Below the pieces are notes generated by a model. It was given only the letters and a program-made list of their open reading frames with translations. It was not told the DNA's origin and made no database searches. Source: Terriglobus roseus (lineage in GTDB: Bacteria; Acidobacteriota; Terriglobia; Terriglobales; Acidobacteriaceae). From it: a stretch of 64,000 bases of DNA. The position numbers and the translations under genes were made by a program. Shown here piece by piece: positions 34,468 through 44,264 of the stretch (positions within the stretch are counted from its first letter, which is position 1; each line of letters begins with the position of its first letter). The DNA lies in NCBI RefSeq assembly GCF_900105625.1, contig NZ_FNSD01000001.1:1426001-1490000 (forward strand), read 5' to 3'.

Positions 34468-35673
34468 CTAAATCTGCTGTTCGCTGTTCGCTTCGCCCAG
34501 CGTCACCACAACCTCTTCACGACGGCGTCCGCGGAAGATCGTGACCTTCACCTGGTCGCCCGTCTTATGCGCGTTCATTACATTGCTGATGTCCTGGGCA
34601 TTGGTGATCTCCTGGCCATCGATAGCAACGATAAAGTCACCGCCAAGCATCACCGGCGTGTTCCCCAGTGCAGCGCGCTGCGTTCCGCCCTTTAGACCGG
34701 CTTTGTCCGCTGCCCCGCCGGGGAGAACCCGCTGGATCAGGACGCCGTAGTCCGACGGCAGCCCGATCTGGTCGGCAAGGTCGGGTCCGATCTCGAGCGG
34801 CATGATGGCCAGCGTGGGACGGCGCACGTGGCCGTACTTTGAGAAGTCATCCAGCACCGCGCGCGCCGTTGCGATGGGAATCGCAAAGCCGATGCCTGCG
34901 CTCTGATCCGCGCCATTGTTCGACGCAATCATCGTGTTGATGCCAATAACCTGCCCGCGCGAGTTCATCAGCGGTCCACCAGAGTTACCGGGATTGATCG
35001 CGGCATCCGTCTGGATAGCGTTGTCGATAGCAGAACCGGTCGGACCGCGGACGCTACGGATAGCGGAAATAATGCCACGCGTCATTGTCCCGGACAAGCC
35101 AAAGGGATTACCGATGGCGAAGACCTTCTGGCCGACCTGCAACGCACCGTGCGCCTCGGCGAGCTCTACCGGTTGCAGGTTGGGAGCGTTGATCTGCAGC
35201 AGTGCCAGGTCGTGCATCTTGTCAACGCCGATCACTTGCGCCTTGTACTTGTGCTTGTCGAACAACTGCACCTCAACGCGCTGTGCGTTGTCGATGACGT
35301 GATTGTTCGTGAGAATGTGCCCCTGCTTGTCGAGGATGAAGCCAGAACCCTGCCCCTGCTGGGGAACTGCGCCATAGAAGAAGTCGAAAGCGACAGCGGT
35401 AGACGTGATGTTCACCACGCTCGGCGTCACGCGCTTGTAGACGGCAATGTTGTTCTGCTCTTCCGCGTCATAGGCGGGTTCCGCATTGGCCACCTTCAGA
35501 TCAAAGGTGCCCAGTGGCCCCTTGGTGCTGACAAGCGTCGACGTTGCGCCACTCATGGACGGCACATAGTGCTCGACTAACGCGGCGACCGAGCCCGCGG
35601 GCCAGAGGTACTGCGTCAGGAGATAAAAGCCGGTAACCAGAAGAACAACAAGCAGAACCCTACGCAACTTCAT
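34468..35673 (-). CDS. HtrA/DegP-like periplasmic serine protease with one PDZ domain
   Basis: A 401-aa envelope quality-control protease. The N-terminal hydrophobic segment (RVLLVVLLVTGFYLLTQYL) is a signal anchor. The trypsin-like triad is His near residue 124 (NNHVIDNAQ), Asp near 155 (MHDLALLQI) and Ser near 228 (NPGNSGGPLMNSRG). A single PDZ domain follows (GVLIQRVLPGGAADKAGL, DFIVAIDGQEI), so the protein is DegS-like in layout. It is the last of the minus-strand genes after coaE, 67 bp away. Direct targets are unknown. Confidence 0.92.
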   Translation of the reverse strand: MKLRRVLLVVLLVTGFYLLTQYLWPAGSVAALVEHYVPSMSGATSTLVSTKGPLGTFDLKVANAEPAYDAEEQNNIAVYKRVTPSVVNITSTAVAFDFFYGAVPQQGQGSGFILDKQGHILTNNHVIDNAQRVEVQLFDKHKYKAQVIGVDKMHDLALLQINAPNLQPVELAEAHGALQVGQKVFAIGNPFGLSGTMTRGIISAIRSVRGPTGSAIDNAIQTDAAINPGNSGGPLMNSRGQVIGINTMIASNNGADQSAGIGFAIPIATARAVLDDFSKYGHVRRPTLAIMPLEIGPDLADQIGLPSDYGVLIQRVLPGGAADKAGLKGGTQRAALGNTPVMLGGDFIVAIDGQEITNAQDISNVMNAHKTGDQVKVTIFRGRRREEVVVTLGEANSEQQI

Positions 35674-35740
35674 CCGCGACGCCTCCAGCGCGCCCCTAGA
35701 TCATTTCACTGCAGCAGCACCAGTTTAGACGCTGTTTGCT

Positions 35741-36421
35741 TTACATGGCTTCGCTTGCGCGGTCGGCAGATTCCAGCCGGAGCAGCGCATAGAGCCGGAA
35801 AACTTCATCCTGCAGATGCTGCAACGAACCATCATTCACCAGAACGAAGTCCGCCAGCGCGGCCTTTCGTTCATCCGTCCATTGCGCTGCTGCGCGCCGG
35901 TCGAAATCGGCGGACGCCGTCTCACAGGGCATAGACCCTGCCTGCCGGGCAATGTAGCGCTCCCGGCGCGTCTCCAGCGGTGCGGTAACGACAACAACGC
36001 GATCGAATCGCGTACGCCACGGCGCTTCGACGTCTGTGACCGGGCCGTGCGCTGTGAAGCGAGTTTCGAAGATCAGCGCGGATTCGACGATTGCGACTGC
36101 TGCAGGTTCCCGCACCAGGACTGTTTCCGCCCACGCGCTTTGCGCCGCGATCACCAGCGGATGCACGATCGCGTTGATCTCCTCGACGCGGCCTTGCTCG
36201 AAGGCGATGCGGGCAAGAGCCGCACGGTCTAGCGCCCCATCGGCCGCGATGACCATCGGTCCGAAGTGCTGCGTGATCGCCTGGAAGGCTGGCTGGCCAG
36301 GCTTCATCAGCGCCCGGCCTACCTCGTCCGACTGCGAAACCTGCGCGCCCAGCGTGCGGAAGTGCGCGGCAGCAGCGGATTTTCCGCTGCCGACACCGCC
36401 GGTCAAACCGACGCGCAGCAT
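35741..36421 (-). CDS. coaE: Dephospho-CoA kinase
   Basis: Last step of coenzyme A synthesis. 226 aa. The P-loop is LTGGVGSGKSAAAAHF at the N-terminus; SQSDEVGRALMKPGQPAF carries the substrate-binding Asp; IVESALIFET and DRVVVVTAPLETRRERY are typical. The C-terminal 30 residues extend slightly past the family norm. The gene starts 4 bp after the folD stop, so the two are probably one transcript. Confidence 0.94.
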   Translation of the reverse strand: MLRVGLTGGVGSGKSAAAAHFRTLGAQVSQSDEVGRALMKPGQPAFQAITQHFGPMVIAADGALDRAALARIAFEQGRVEEINAIVHPLVIAAQSAWAETVLVREPAAVAIVESALIFETRFTAHGPVTDVEAPWRTRFDRVVVVTAPLETRRERYIARQAGSMPCETASADFDRRAAAQWTDERKAALADFVLVNDGSLQHLQDEVFRLYALLRLESADRASEAM

Positions 36422-36425
36422 GCGT

Positions 36426-37352
36426 CTACTTCAAACCGCGGCGAAGCTTCGCGGCCTTCACAGTGTTGTGCATCAGCATGGCGATCGTGAGCGCCCCGAC
36501 CCCACCGGGGACAGGGGTGTACGCACTGCTCACGGCAAAGGCTGCAGGATCGATATCGCCAATGACGACGGATCCGCGCTTTGCGAAGGTTTCCTTACGT
36601 TTGGCATCGTTCGGGAAAAAGCGGTCGACATCGGCAGCATCGCTGAGTCGATTGATTCCCACGTCGATCAAAACCGCGCCCGGCTTGACCATGTCCGCCG
36701 AGATGAACCCGGCCTTGCCGATAGCGACGACCAGGATGTCCGCGCGGCGCGTGTGTTCCGCCAGGTTGCGGGTGCGACCATGGCAAACGGTCAGGGTTGC
36801 GTTCGCCTGCAGCAGCATCGCCGCCACTGGCTTGCCGACGATATCGCTGCGCCCCACGACGACAGCCTCCGCACCCGCCGTGGCAATGCCACTGCGACGC
36901 AGAATCTCCAGCACACCTGTCGGCGTGCACGGCGTCAGCGTGTCCTGGCCGATCTGCAATTTGCCGACGTTGACGGGATGGAAACCGTCCACATCTTTGT
37001 CCGGGGCAACCGCCTCCAGAACGCGCTTGGTATCAACTTGCTTCGGTAGAGGCAATTGCACCAGGATGCCGTCGACATCGTCGCGGCCGTTCAGATCAGC
37101 CACCATGGTCAGCAGGTCTTCCGTGCTGAGCGTGGCCTCCGGGCGAAGTTCGATGCTGCGAATGCCCAGTTCCTCACACGCTTTGACCTTGCTGCGAACG
37201 TAAATGGCCGATGCCGGGTCTTCGCCAATCAGGATGACCGCGAGCCCCGGCGTGAAGCCGAGTGCTTCCACCTGCTGCTTCAGTTCTGCTCTGATCTCTG
37301 CCGCGATGGCCGTACCGTCGAGAATGCGTGGTTCTTTTGTGCTGGCTTCCAT
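36426..37352 (-). CDS. folD: Bifunctional methylenetetrahydrofolate dehydrogenase/cyclohydrolase
   Basis: Interconverts 5,10-methylene- and 10-formyl-tetrahydrofolate, supplying PurN. 308 aa. The catalytic Lys is in YVRSKVKACEELGI; ILVQLPLPKQ and DKDVDGFHPVNVGKL are the folate-site motifs. The dinucleotide loop is VVGRSDIVGKPVAAML, and PVPGGVGALTIAMLMHNT closes the family signature, with Ala where Pro is usual after GGVG. The N-terminus has about ten extra residues. Genes coaE and htrA follow downstream. Confidence 0.95.
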   Translation of the reverse strand: MEASTKEPRILDGTAIAAEIRAELKQQVEALGFTPGLAVILIGEDPASAIYVRSKVKACEELGIRSIELRPEATLSTEDLLTMVADLNGRDDVDGILVQLPLPKQVDTKRVLEAVAPDKDVDGFHPVNVGKLQIGQDTLTPCTPTGVLEILRRSGIATAGAEAVVVGRSDIVGKPVAAMLLQANATLTVCHGRTRNLAEHTRRADILVVAIGKAGFISADMVKPGAVLIDVGINRLSDAADVDRFFPNDAKRKETFAKRGSVVIGDIDPAAFAVSSAYTPVPGGVGALTIAMLMHNTVKAAKLRRGLK

Positions 37353-37588
37353 GTCTCGTCAAGGATACTAGGTCGCGCTTCAAGCGCGTCATTACGCATT
37401 GTTTTGCAGCTTCAATCGCCTGAGGTAGCGTGAACCGCGATTGGAGGCGGAGACGGAGCAGTTCCCTTCACCACACGAACAACTTTGGGCGGGTGATGTC
37501 CTTTTGGCACACAATCACGCCGGAAGCAGACATCCGGCGCAACCCGTGTGAGAGCATCACGTCTAATTCAGGAACACAGCGGGGTGGG

Positions 37589-37837
37589 ATGCGAATGGAA
37601 TCAACGCCAATAGACGGGAAGTTTGCCGCCGAAGACGTCGCTAGTCTACGCAGCGAGTTACTGAACGCTGGTCTCGATAGCTGGCAGGCGGCTGAGCTTA
37701 TCAGCAGTTTCCTGAATGCGCGCGGCTACGGCATTTCCAGCGATGGTGCGCGAAACGTCGTCGGTCGTATCGACGCGCTGCATTGCACGCTGGAATGCAT
37801 GCATCAGGAGTTGGAGATGTTGGCGCTGGCGATGTAG
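37589..37837 (+). CDS. Small hypothetical protein
   Basis: An 82-aa soluble protein, no family recognised. ATG 37589 follows GGGGTGGG; another in-frame ATG lies two codons later, and the frame is open upstream but reads as non-coding. The sequence is plausible as a folded helical domain (EDVASLRSELLNAGLDSWQ, AAELISSFLNARGYGISSDG, RIDALHCTLECMHQELEML). It is flanked by 236 bp with no gene on the folD side and 124 bp on the other. It stands alone. Confidence 0.55.
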   Translation: MRMESTPIDGKFAAEDVASLRSELLNAGLDSWQAAELISSFLNARGYGISSDGARNVVGRIDALHCTLECMHQELEMLALAM

Positions 37838-37961
37838 GCCCGCTGCTCCTGAAACCGCAGCATCTCAACTGGGATGCTCGCGTCTGGCTGAGCGATTTGG
37901 ATCATGACAGGGCTGCCCGAGAGGGCGGTCCTTTGCACGTATAGCTCACTCGAAAAAACGC

Positions 37962-39233
37962 CTACTCGTACTTGAGTGTCTCCACCGGATCCAGCGCAGC
38001 CGCGCGATTGGCAGGCAGAGTGCCGAATACGACGCCGACCAGCACGCTGGTAAACAGGGCTACGATCGCGGACGTAATCGACATCGGGATGTGGACGGGG
38101 GTTAATAGGTTGACGCTGACCGGCACCGCCAGTCCAAGCAGCGTACCCACCACACCTCCGGACAGCGATAAGAAGACCGCTTCGGTCAGGAACTGCAGGC
38201 GAATCTCGCGTCTTGTAGCACCAAGCGCCTTACGGATACCGATCTCACGGATACGTGCGGAAACATTGGCCAGCATGCTGTTCATGATGCCGACACCCGA
38301 AACCACCAGCGTGATGAACGCTGCGGCAGTCAGGACGTAGGTTAGCGAGTCGGCGACCTTCGCCATCGTGTCCAGGATGGCCACCATGGTGAACGCCGTG
38401 TAGTTGCTGGTCTTCCGATGGCGTGACCGGATCAGCTCCAGGATGCGCGCGCCACCACGCGGCACGTCCGCCGGGTCTTTCATGGTGAAGAAGATTTCCT
38501 TCACCGTGTCTGTGCCGGTGAAGTAACGGGCCACGGTGTAGGGCAGTAACATGGTGGTGTCGCTGATCTCCGACTGCCCGAACGTATCGACACGCTGCTT
38601 GAAGACACCGATGATCGTGACGGGGACACCGCTCATGCTCAAAACTTTGCCAACTGCTGCCTGATCGGAGCCGAAGATCTCCTTCGCCAGCGGCTCGACC
38701 ATGACGCCGACCTTGTCGTGCATCACCGAGTCCTGGTCGTCAAAAAAGCGACCGGCCATCACGCCGAGGTTTCGCACGTCCTTGTAGCGGGGCGAAACAC
38801 CCAGCAGCATCACGTCTTTCACCTTGCCCTCACCGACACTGATCGGCGTGTGGATCTCCAGCATGGGAGAGCTTTGGGCGATGCCGGGAACCTGCGCCAG
38901 TACGGCGGCTTCGTCCTCACGCGTCATGTAATCCGGCGTCGACGCGCCATCCGGACCAATGGTGGCGCCGCCGTTGTACTGCATTTCCACCATGTTGGGG
39001 CCGATGCTGGAAAGCGTGTCGAGCGCGTACTGCCGGCCTGTAAGGCCGACCGTGACCACGAGAACAATGGAAGCCGATCCAATGATCATGCCGAGCATCG
39101 TCAGCAGGAAGCGAACCTTGCTGGCGCGAAAGCTGTCGAGGGCAAGACGCAGGGTCTCGCTGAACATCAGCGACGTTTTGGCGGATCGCAGTGTCCCTTC
39201 GAAGGTGCTCTGACTATGGATGGTTACGGCCAT
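37962..39233 (-). CDS. MacB-type ABC transporter permease (FtsX family), no adjacent ATPase
   Basis: A 423-aa permease with the MacB layout. A helix near the N-terminus (FLLTMLGMIIGSASIVLVV) is followed by a large periplasmic domain (PNMVEMQYNGG to about residue 280) and three C-terminal helices carrying the FtsX motif ARIREIGIRKALGATRREI. ATG 39233 (MAVTIHSQ) is the chosen start. MacB proteins normally have a fused or neighbouring ATPase, and none is visible within several kilobases. Substrate unknown; related systems export peptides, lipoproteins or macrolides. Confidence 0.87.
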   Translation of the reverse strand: MAVTIHSQSTFEGTLRSAKTSLMFSETLRLALDSFRASKVRFLLTMLGMIIGSASIVLVVTVGLTGRQYALDTLSSIGPNMVEMQYNGGATIGPDGASTPDYMTREDEAAVLAQVPGIAQSSPMLEIHTPISVGEGKVKDVMLLGVSPRYKDVRNLGVMAGRFFDDQDSVMHDKVGVMVEPLAKEIFGSDQAAVGKVLSMSGVPVTIIGVFKQRVDTFGQSEISDTTMLLPYTVARYFTGTDTVKEIFFTMKDPADVPRGGARILELIRSRHRKTSNYTAFTMVAILDTMAKVADSLTYVLTAAAFITLVVSGVGIMNSMLANVSARIREIGIRKALGATRREIRLQFLTEAVFLSLSGGVVGTLLGLAVPVSVNLLTPVHIPMSITSAIVALFTSVLVGVVFGTLPANRAAALDPVETLKYE

Positions 39234-39501
39234 TACCTCAATGCTACCCCGGAAGACTGAACGCTGCCCTGGAAGATAAGACGCGTGGGAACGCCCGCCG
39301 ATGCAGATGTCGTGCAACCCAAAAAAGACGCGCCAATCAGCTTGGATCGCAGCTGCAGCCGACCCTCTGCTCTACAAGAGGCGCTGGACAGCGGCATGGC
39401 GGATAAAGGCAGCGCCGCTGTGCCTGATGCACAGCTTTCGGACGGCATCCCCATCCAGACGCAGCGCGTCCCACCCCTTGAACGAATAAGGGGGAGACAG
39501 A

Positions 39502-39957
39502 GTGGAGGCCTTTGGCGCGATCATCCGTGCGTTGTGGGGTTACTTCTCCCTCGTGTTCATCTCGCGCATCGTGGGGCGACGCCCTGGCAAGCAGCTCACC
39601 CCGTTTGAATTTGTACTGGTCTTCTTTCTCGGCGGACTCACGCTGACGGGGATGGTCGGTCCGCAGGCGTCCACGACAAATGCCATTACCGAAATTCTGA
39701 CCGTGGCATGCGGTCACACCTTCCTCGTATGGCTTCGTACGAAGTCGTCGTGGGCAGCGCGCCTGTTGGACGGAACGCCGCTCATCCTTCTCGAAGGCAA
39801 TACGTGGCGGAGCCGCACGATGCGCAAGATGCGCATCTCTCCCGACGACGTCATGGCTATGGCGCGCGATCAGGGCCTGAGAACACCGGATGAAATCGAC
39901 ACAGCGACGCTGGAGCGCAACGGCGAAATAAGCATCGTGCCATTGAAGGAGTCGTAG
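39502..39957 (+). CDS. DUF421 (YetF/YcaP-like) membrane protein, first copy
   Basis: A 151-aa protein starting at GTG 39502 after GGGGGAGA. Three short hydrophobic stretches lie in the N-terminal half (IIRALWGYFSLVFISRIVG, FEFVLVFFLGGLTLTGMVG, ITEILTVACGHTFLVWLR). The C-terminal DUF421 beta domain has the signature TATLERNGEISIV and GTPLILLEGN. At 151 aa it is the short single-domain form; B. subtilis YetF-type proteins are about 230. It is followed at once by an anchored protein and by a second copy. YetF-like proteins have been linked to spore germination and membranes, but the function here is unknown. Confidence 0.86.
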   Translation: MEAFGAIIRALWGYFSLVFISRIVGRRPGKQLTPFEFVLVFFLGGLTLTGMVGPQASTTNAITEILTVACGHTFLVWLRTKSSWAARLLDGTPLILLEGNTWRSRTMRKMRISPDDVMAMARDQGLRTPDEIDTATLERNGEISIVPLKES

Positions 39958-39958
39958 C

Positions 39959-40504
39959 GTGACAGAAAAATTGAAGTTGCTGGACCCCGTCAACGGTAGC
40001 GAAGTTCCGAAGGTCGATAACGCCATCGCTGTCGGCGAAGATCTTGGCTTTCAGGAGCGCTGGTGGACCTTCGAGCGCATCGTATGGTCGTTTTTCGTCC
40101 TCGTTCTAATTGCCGATGTCCTCGGGCTCTTCGGTGCGGGTTGGCTCGCACACGCTCAGGTTAATGATCCCGCAACAGCCATGCGCGTTCACTATGACCG
40201 CGTGGCACGCACAGGCACTCCGAATTCCCTGGCGATACACTTCGCACCGGACGCGGTATCGGGCGGTGTTGTGAAGCTGATCGTCAGCGACAGCGTGATT
40301 CGAAAACTAGGCGCACAACGCGTCATACCGCAGCCACAGACTTCCGCGATCAGCGCAGGAACCATGGTCTATACCTTCCCTGCGGGCGATGTGCCTGGCG
40401 AAGTGGACTTCGAACTGGAGCCCGGGGCCCCCGGCATCTTCCACTTCACAGTCCGGGTGCCCGGGCACACTTCGGTGACACGACGTGTCGTGGTGGTGCC
40501 CTAG
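39959..40504 (+). CDS. Single-pass anchored hypothetical protein between two DUF421 genes
   Basis: A 181-aa protein starting at GTG 39959, directly after the first DUF421 stop. About 40 residues of cytoplasmic N-terminus (TEKLKLLDPVNGSEVPK, LGFQERWWTFERIVW) lead to one helix (FFVLVLIADVLGLFGAGWLA). A C-terminal extracytoplasmic domain of about 110 residues looks beta-rich (NSLAIHFAPDAVSGGVVKLIV, GTMVYTFPAGDVPGEVDFEL, RVPGHTSVTRRVVVV). I recognise no family. The overlap of its stop with the next GTG (1 bp) suggests it forms a complex with the two DUF421 proteins. Confidence 0.75.
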   Translation: MTEKLKLLDPVNGSEVPKVDNAIAVGEDLGFQERWWTFERIVWSFFVLVLIADVLGLFGAGWLAHAQVNDPATAMRVHYDRVARTGTPNSLAIHFAPDAVSGGVVKLIVSDSVIRKLGAQRVIPQPQTSAISAGTMVYTFPAGDVPGEVDFELEPGAPGIFHFTVRVPGHTSVTRRVVVVP

Positions 40505-40950
40505 TGTCGATGGTCATGCATGCTGTTTTCGGCTACATCTTTTTGACTTTGATGGTCCGCGTACTCATCCGCAGACCTGGAGCGCAGATGACTCAGCTTG
40601 AGTTTGTGCTGGTCTTCCTGATGGGCGGCGTCATCATTCTTTCCACGGTCGGCAAAGATCACTCGGTCACCAACTGCACCTGTGCCGTGCTGGCGGTTGG
40701 ATGTCTGCACCGGGTCACGTCCGGATTGAAGATTCGCTATCCCAGATTCGGAGCGCTCATCGACGGCACCCCGCTGTTACTGGTGCGGCAGGGTCAGTGG
40801 CAGCAGGAGACTATGAACGGCATGCGGATGGCACCGGAAGATGTCATGGCCGCGGCTCGTACCAAAGGCATCCGTTCGATAGACGATATCGAGTATGCCG
40901 TGCTGGAGCGCAATGGCGGGATAAGTGTGATCGAGAAGAGGGACAGCTAA
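40504..40950 (+). CDS. DUF421 (YetF/YcaP-like) membrane protein, second copy
   Basis: A 148-aa short-form DUF421 protein starting at GTG 40504. The N-terminal hydrophobic segments are HAVFGYIFLTLMVRVLI and FVLVFLMGGVIILSTVG. The soluble part has GTPLLLVRQGQW and EYAVLERNGGISVIEK, parallel to the first copy (TATLERNGEISIV). The two copies differ in most other positions, so this is an old duplication or a hetero-pair rather than a recent copy. It is 4 bp from the MFS gene, which begins with TTG 40955. Confidence 0.85.
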   Translation: MSMVMHAVFGYIFLTLMVRVLIRRPGAQMTQLEFVLVFLMGGVIILSTVGKDHSVTNCTCAVLAVGCLHRVTSGLKIRYPRFGALIDGTPLLLVRQGQWQQETMNGMRMAPEDVMAAARTKGIRSIDDIEYAVLERNGGISVIEKRDS

Positions 40951-40954
40951 AGCC

Positions 40955-42388
40955 TTGGAACAGAACAACACCGTCGAAACAGACATTCCGCAAAGACTTG
41001 ATCGACTGCCCTGGTCCGGATGGCATACACGGATCATCGTCGCACTTGGAACTTCCTGGCTGCTGGATGGTCTTGAAGTTACCCTCGTCGGCTCGCTCTC
41101 CGGCATTCTCCAAAGCGGGCAGGGACTCTCGCTGACCGACCCGCAGGTCACTGCTGCGGCGACCACGTACCTTGCGGGCGCGGTATTGGGCGCGCTGTTC
41201 TTTGGCTGGCTCACGGATCGCTTAGGCCGTCGCAAGCTTTTCCTTGTCACACTGGCGACCTACTCGCTTGCGACCATTGCAACGGCTTTCTCGCATGGAT
41301 TTCTCTTCTTCGCCTTTGTACGCTTCTTCACGGGTTTCGGCATCGGTGGCGAATACGCCGCGATTAACTCGGCCGTGGATGAACTCATTCCGGGCAAGGT
41401 TCGAGGCACTGTCGATCTCATTGTGAATGGCACCTTCTGGGTGGGCGCATCCATCGGCGCAGTCGCGACCTATCTCCTGCTGCATGCCGGTGGAAACCTA
41501 CAGCACCTTGGCTGGCGCTACGCGTTCGGCATTGGTGGCGTCCTGGGGGCCGCTGTCCTGTTGCTGAGGCTGCGTGTGCCGGAGAGCCCACGGTGGCTGA
41601 TGCTGCGCGGACACGAAGAGGAAGCCAACTGCATCGTCACGCAGATCGAAGATGCCGTCAGCAATGGCAAACGCGACACGCTGCCAAAGCCTCAAGGCGA
41701 TCCGCTGAAAATAATCGTCCGCGATCACACGCCATGGGGTGAAATCTTCCGAAACATGGCCGGGGAAAGCCGGTCGCGCTCGATCCTGTCGATCGTCCTC
41801 ATGGTGGGACAATCCTTCTTTTTCAACGCCGTCTTCTTCACTTATGGGCTGGTGGTTAAAAAGTTCTTTCACATCTCTGACGATGACCTGCCGCTGCACC
41901 TGCTGCCCTTTGCCATCGGCAGTTTCTTCGGGCCACTGGTCCTGAGCAAGCTTTTTGACAAGTTGGGCCGAAAGCCAATGATCACAGCGACCTATGGCAT
42001 CGCGTCCTTGCTGCTGGTCGTAGCTCTGGTGCCGTTCGGTATGGGGATCATTGGCCCGCGAGGCCTGGGCATACTCTTCACGGCGATCTTCTTCGTAGCG
42101 TCCTCCGCGGCCAGCGCCGCATACCTGACCGTGTCAGAAATCTTCCCGCTTGAGATACGAGCTTTCGCCATCGCCGTGTTCTACGCGATCGGCACGCTCG
42201 TTGGCGGCGTCGGTGCTCCCCTGCTCTTCGGATTTCTGATCCGGACAGATTCTCGCTGGGCCGTGGCAGGCGGCTATGCAGTGGGCGCAGCACTTATGCT
42301 GGCAGGATCCATCTGCGAATGGCGCATCGGCGTTGAGGCGGCGGGCCAATCGCTCGAAAACGTCTCCAAGCCGCTGCAGAGCCACTAG
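40955..42388 (+). CDS. MFS transporter (sugar/organic acid porter-like)
   Basis: A 477-aa, 12-helix transporter. LDRLPWSGWHTRIIVALG opens the protein, as in aromatic-acid and sugar porters. The signature loop between helices 2 and 3 is GWLTDRLGRRKLFLV; the second one is LFDKLGRKPMITATYG. RVPESPRWLMLRGHEEEA is the mid-loop PESPRWL motif typical of sugar porters. Start TTG 40955, with GAGGGA 17 bp upstream. The substrate cannot be read from the sequence. It closely follows the DUF421 cassette and may be co-transcribed with it. Confidence 0.88.
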   Translation: MEQNNTVETDIPQRLDRLPWSGWHTRIIVALGTSWLLDGLEVTLVGSLSGILQSGQGLSLTDPQVTAAATTYLAGAVLGALFFGWLTDRLGRRKLFLVTLATYSLATIATAFSHGFLFFAFVRFFTGFGIGGEYAAINSAVDELIPGKVRGTVDLIVNGTFWVGASIGAVATYLLLHAGGNLQHLGWRYAFGIGGVLGAAVLLLRLRVPESPRWLMLRGHEEEANCIVTQIEDAVSNGKRDTLPKPQGDPLKIIVRDHTPWGEIFRNMAGESRSRSILSIVLMVGQSFFFNAVFFTYGLVVKKFFHISDDDLPLHLLPFAIGSFFGPLVLSKLFDKLGRKPMITATYGIASLLLVVALVPFGMGIIGPRGLGILFTAIFFVASSAASAAYLTVSEIFPLEIRAFAIAVFYAIGTLVGGVGAPLLFGFLIRTDSRWAVAGGYAVGAALMLAGSICEWRIGVEAAGQSLENVSKPLQSH

Positions 42389-42590
42389 GTGAGCCCGCGG
42401 AAACGGTCGCGATCGCCTGAGGCGTGTAACCATCTAGTACAGGAGTTTTCGAACGTCTGCCGTCCGCGCGTGTAGGCCCTCCGATTCGATATCGAGACGG
42501 CCGCCGCGGTTTTGGCAGGCGGCGATCGAAGCCGTTTGCAGCCCGGTACCGGTGCACCTTCGATCGCAGACGATAGCCCCAGGGAGATGC

Positions 42591-44264
42591 ATGACAGCTG
42601 TAAAGAAGACCGCATTGATCATCGGAGCCGGCCCCGCCGGATTGACGGCAGCGCTTGAGTTCTGCAGGCGTTCTTCGATCCAGCCCATCGTCTTCGAAGC
42701 GAGCGACCGCATCGGCGGGATCTCGTGCACCATCCGCTATAACGGCAATCGGATTGATATCGGCGGTCATCGCTTCTTTTCCAAATCTGACCGCGTCATG
42801 GATTGGTGGACCTCCATCATGCCCATTGAGCAGGTGGGCACATCGCACGTGGCCGCCATTTCGTATCACAACCAGCAGCGAGTCATCAGCACCGACCCGC
42901 ACCCAGCGCCAGACGCGGAAGTCCAAGACCCTGACGCAGTCATGCTGATCCGCCCTCGCAAGAGCCGAATCTATTTTCTCCGGTCCTTCTTCGATTACCC
43001 GCTGACACTTTCCGTCTGTACACTGCGTCGCCTGGGACTGCTGCGAACCATCCAGATTGGTCTGAGTTACATCAAGGCGCGATTGTTTCCGCGACGTCCG
43101 GAAAAGACGTTGGAAGACTTTCTGACTAACCGCTTCGGGCGCACACTGTATCTCACTTTTTTCAAGAGCTATACAGAGAAGGTGTGGGGCGTTCCCTGCG
43201 AGCAGATCGATGCGTCGTGGGGAGCGCAACGCATCAAGGGTCTCTCCTTGCGCAAGATGGTCTCCCACTTCTTCTCGAAGGTCTCCGGTGTCAGAAAGTC
43301 GGACCCCACCGATATCAAGCAGAAGAATTCCGAGACTTCGCTGATTGAGCAATTCCTCTATCCAAAGTACGGTCCCGGCCAGCTTTGGGAGCTCGTCGCC
43401 AGGATGATCGTTCGTGAGGGTGGCGAGGTACGCATGGGATGGCGGATCGTTGGCCTGAATGTCGAACGCGGAGCCGATGGCGTGGATCGCATCACCTCCC
43501 TTGAAGCGAAGACACCAGCCGGTGACCTGCAGACAGTGGAAGGCGACTTCTGCTTTTCGACCATGCCGGTCAGAGATCTCCTGCAGCGCCTCCATACACC
43601 AATTCCGCCAGAGATCTCGGCCATCGCGGACGGACTGGTCTATCGCGACTTCATCACGGTTGGGCTGCTGGTCGATCGTCTGCTCCTCAAAGAGGCAGAC
43701 GGATCGCCGCTGAAAGACACGTGGATCTACATTCAGGAACCCGACGTCCTGGTCGGACGTTTGCAGATCTTCAACAACTGGAGCCCGCACCTTGTCGCGG
43801 ACCCATCCAAAGTCTGGATCGGCCTCGAGTATTTCTGCTACGAGAGTGACCCGCTATGGAAGATGCCGGATGACGAACTCGCGCAGTTTGCCATCGCCGA
43901 AGTGGAGAAGATTGGCATCCTGCGGGCCGACGAGGTGAGAGACTCCTGTGTCTTCCGTGTGCCGAAGACCTATCCCGCATACTTTGGCACTTACGACCGC
44001 TTTGACGAAATCGTCCGCTATATCGATCAATTCGAAAACCTATATCTCATCGGCCGAAATGGCATGCATAAGTACAACAATCAGGATCACTCGATGCTGA
44101 CGGCCATGACAGCCGTGGATAACATCATTGCGGGCAGGACTTCGAAAGACAACCTCTGGTCGATCAATACGGAACAGGACTATCACGAAAAGAAAACCGG
44201 TGACACCGCCCGCGATCCTGCGGATACCAATGCGGTTGCATCGGACGAAGGCGTCACAGCATGA
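42591..44264 (+). CDS. FAD-dependent oxidoreductase (protoporphyrinogen oxidase/UDP-galactopyranose mutase-like)
   Basis: A 557-aa flavoprotein. ATG 42591 follows GGGAGA and leads straight into the Rossmann motif [17 protein letters not shown]; a longer frame upstream is unlikely. [13 protein letters not shown] and [16 protein letters not shown] match the NAD(P)/FAD oxidoreductases related to UDP-galactopyranose mutase and Hem[17 protein letters not shown] and the C-terminal [19 protein letters not shown] complete the FAD site. Substrate unknown. The stop overlaps the glycosyltransferase start by 4 bp, which suggests a shared sugar-nucleotide or lipid-sugar path. Confidence 0.83.
   Translation: MTAVKKTALIIGAGPAGLTAALEFCRRSSIQPIVFEASDRIGGISCTIRYNGNRIDIGGHRFFSKSDRVMDWWTSIMPIEQVGTSHVAAISYHNQQRVISTDPHPAPDAEVQDPDAVMLIRPRKSRIYFLRSFFDYPLTLSVCTLRRLGLLRTIQIGLSYIKARLFPRRPEKTLEDFLTNRFGRTLYLTFFKSYTEKVWGVPCEQIDASWGAQRIKGLSLRKMVSHFFSKVSGVRKSDPTDIKQKNSETSLIEQFLYPKYGPGQLWELVARMIVREGGEVRMGWRIVGLNVERGADGVDRITSLEAKTPAGDLQTVEGDFCFSTMPVRDLLQRLHTPIPPEISAIADGLVYRDFITVGLLVDRLLLKEADGSPLKDTWIYIQEPDVLVGRLQIFNNWSPHLVADPSKVWIGLEYFCYESDPLWKMPDDELAQFAIAEVEKIGILRADEVRDSCVFRVPKTYPAYFGTYDRFDEIVRYIDQFENLYLIGRNGMHKYNNQDHSMLTAMTAVDNIIAGRTSKDNLWSINTEQDYHEKKTGDTARDPADTNAVASDEGVTA

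Noticed and set aside
39285-39501. Open frame before the first DUF421 gene that reads somewhat like protein (GTPADADVVQPKK)
   Set aside because: It runs through the DUF421 start in another frame, has no ribosome site and no recognisable fold; more likely non-coding.
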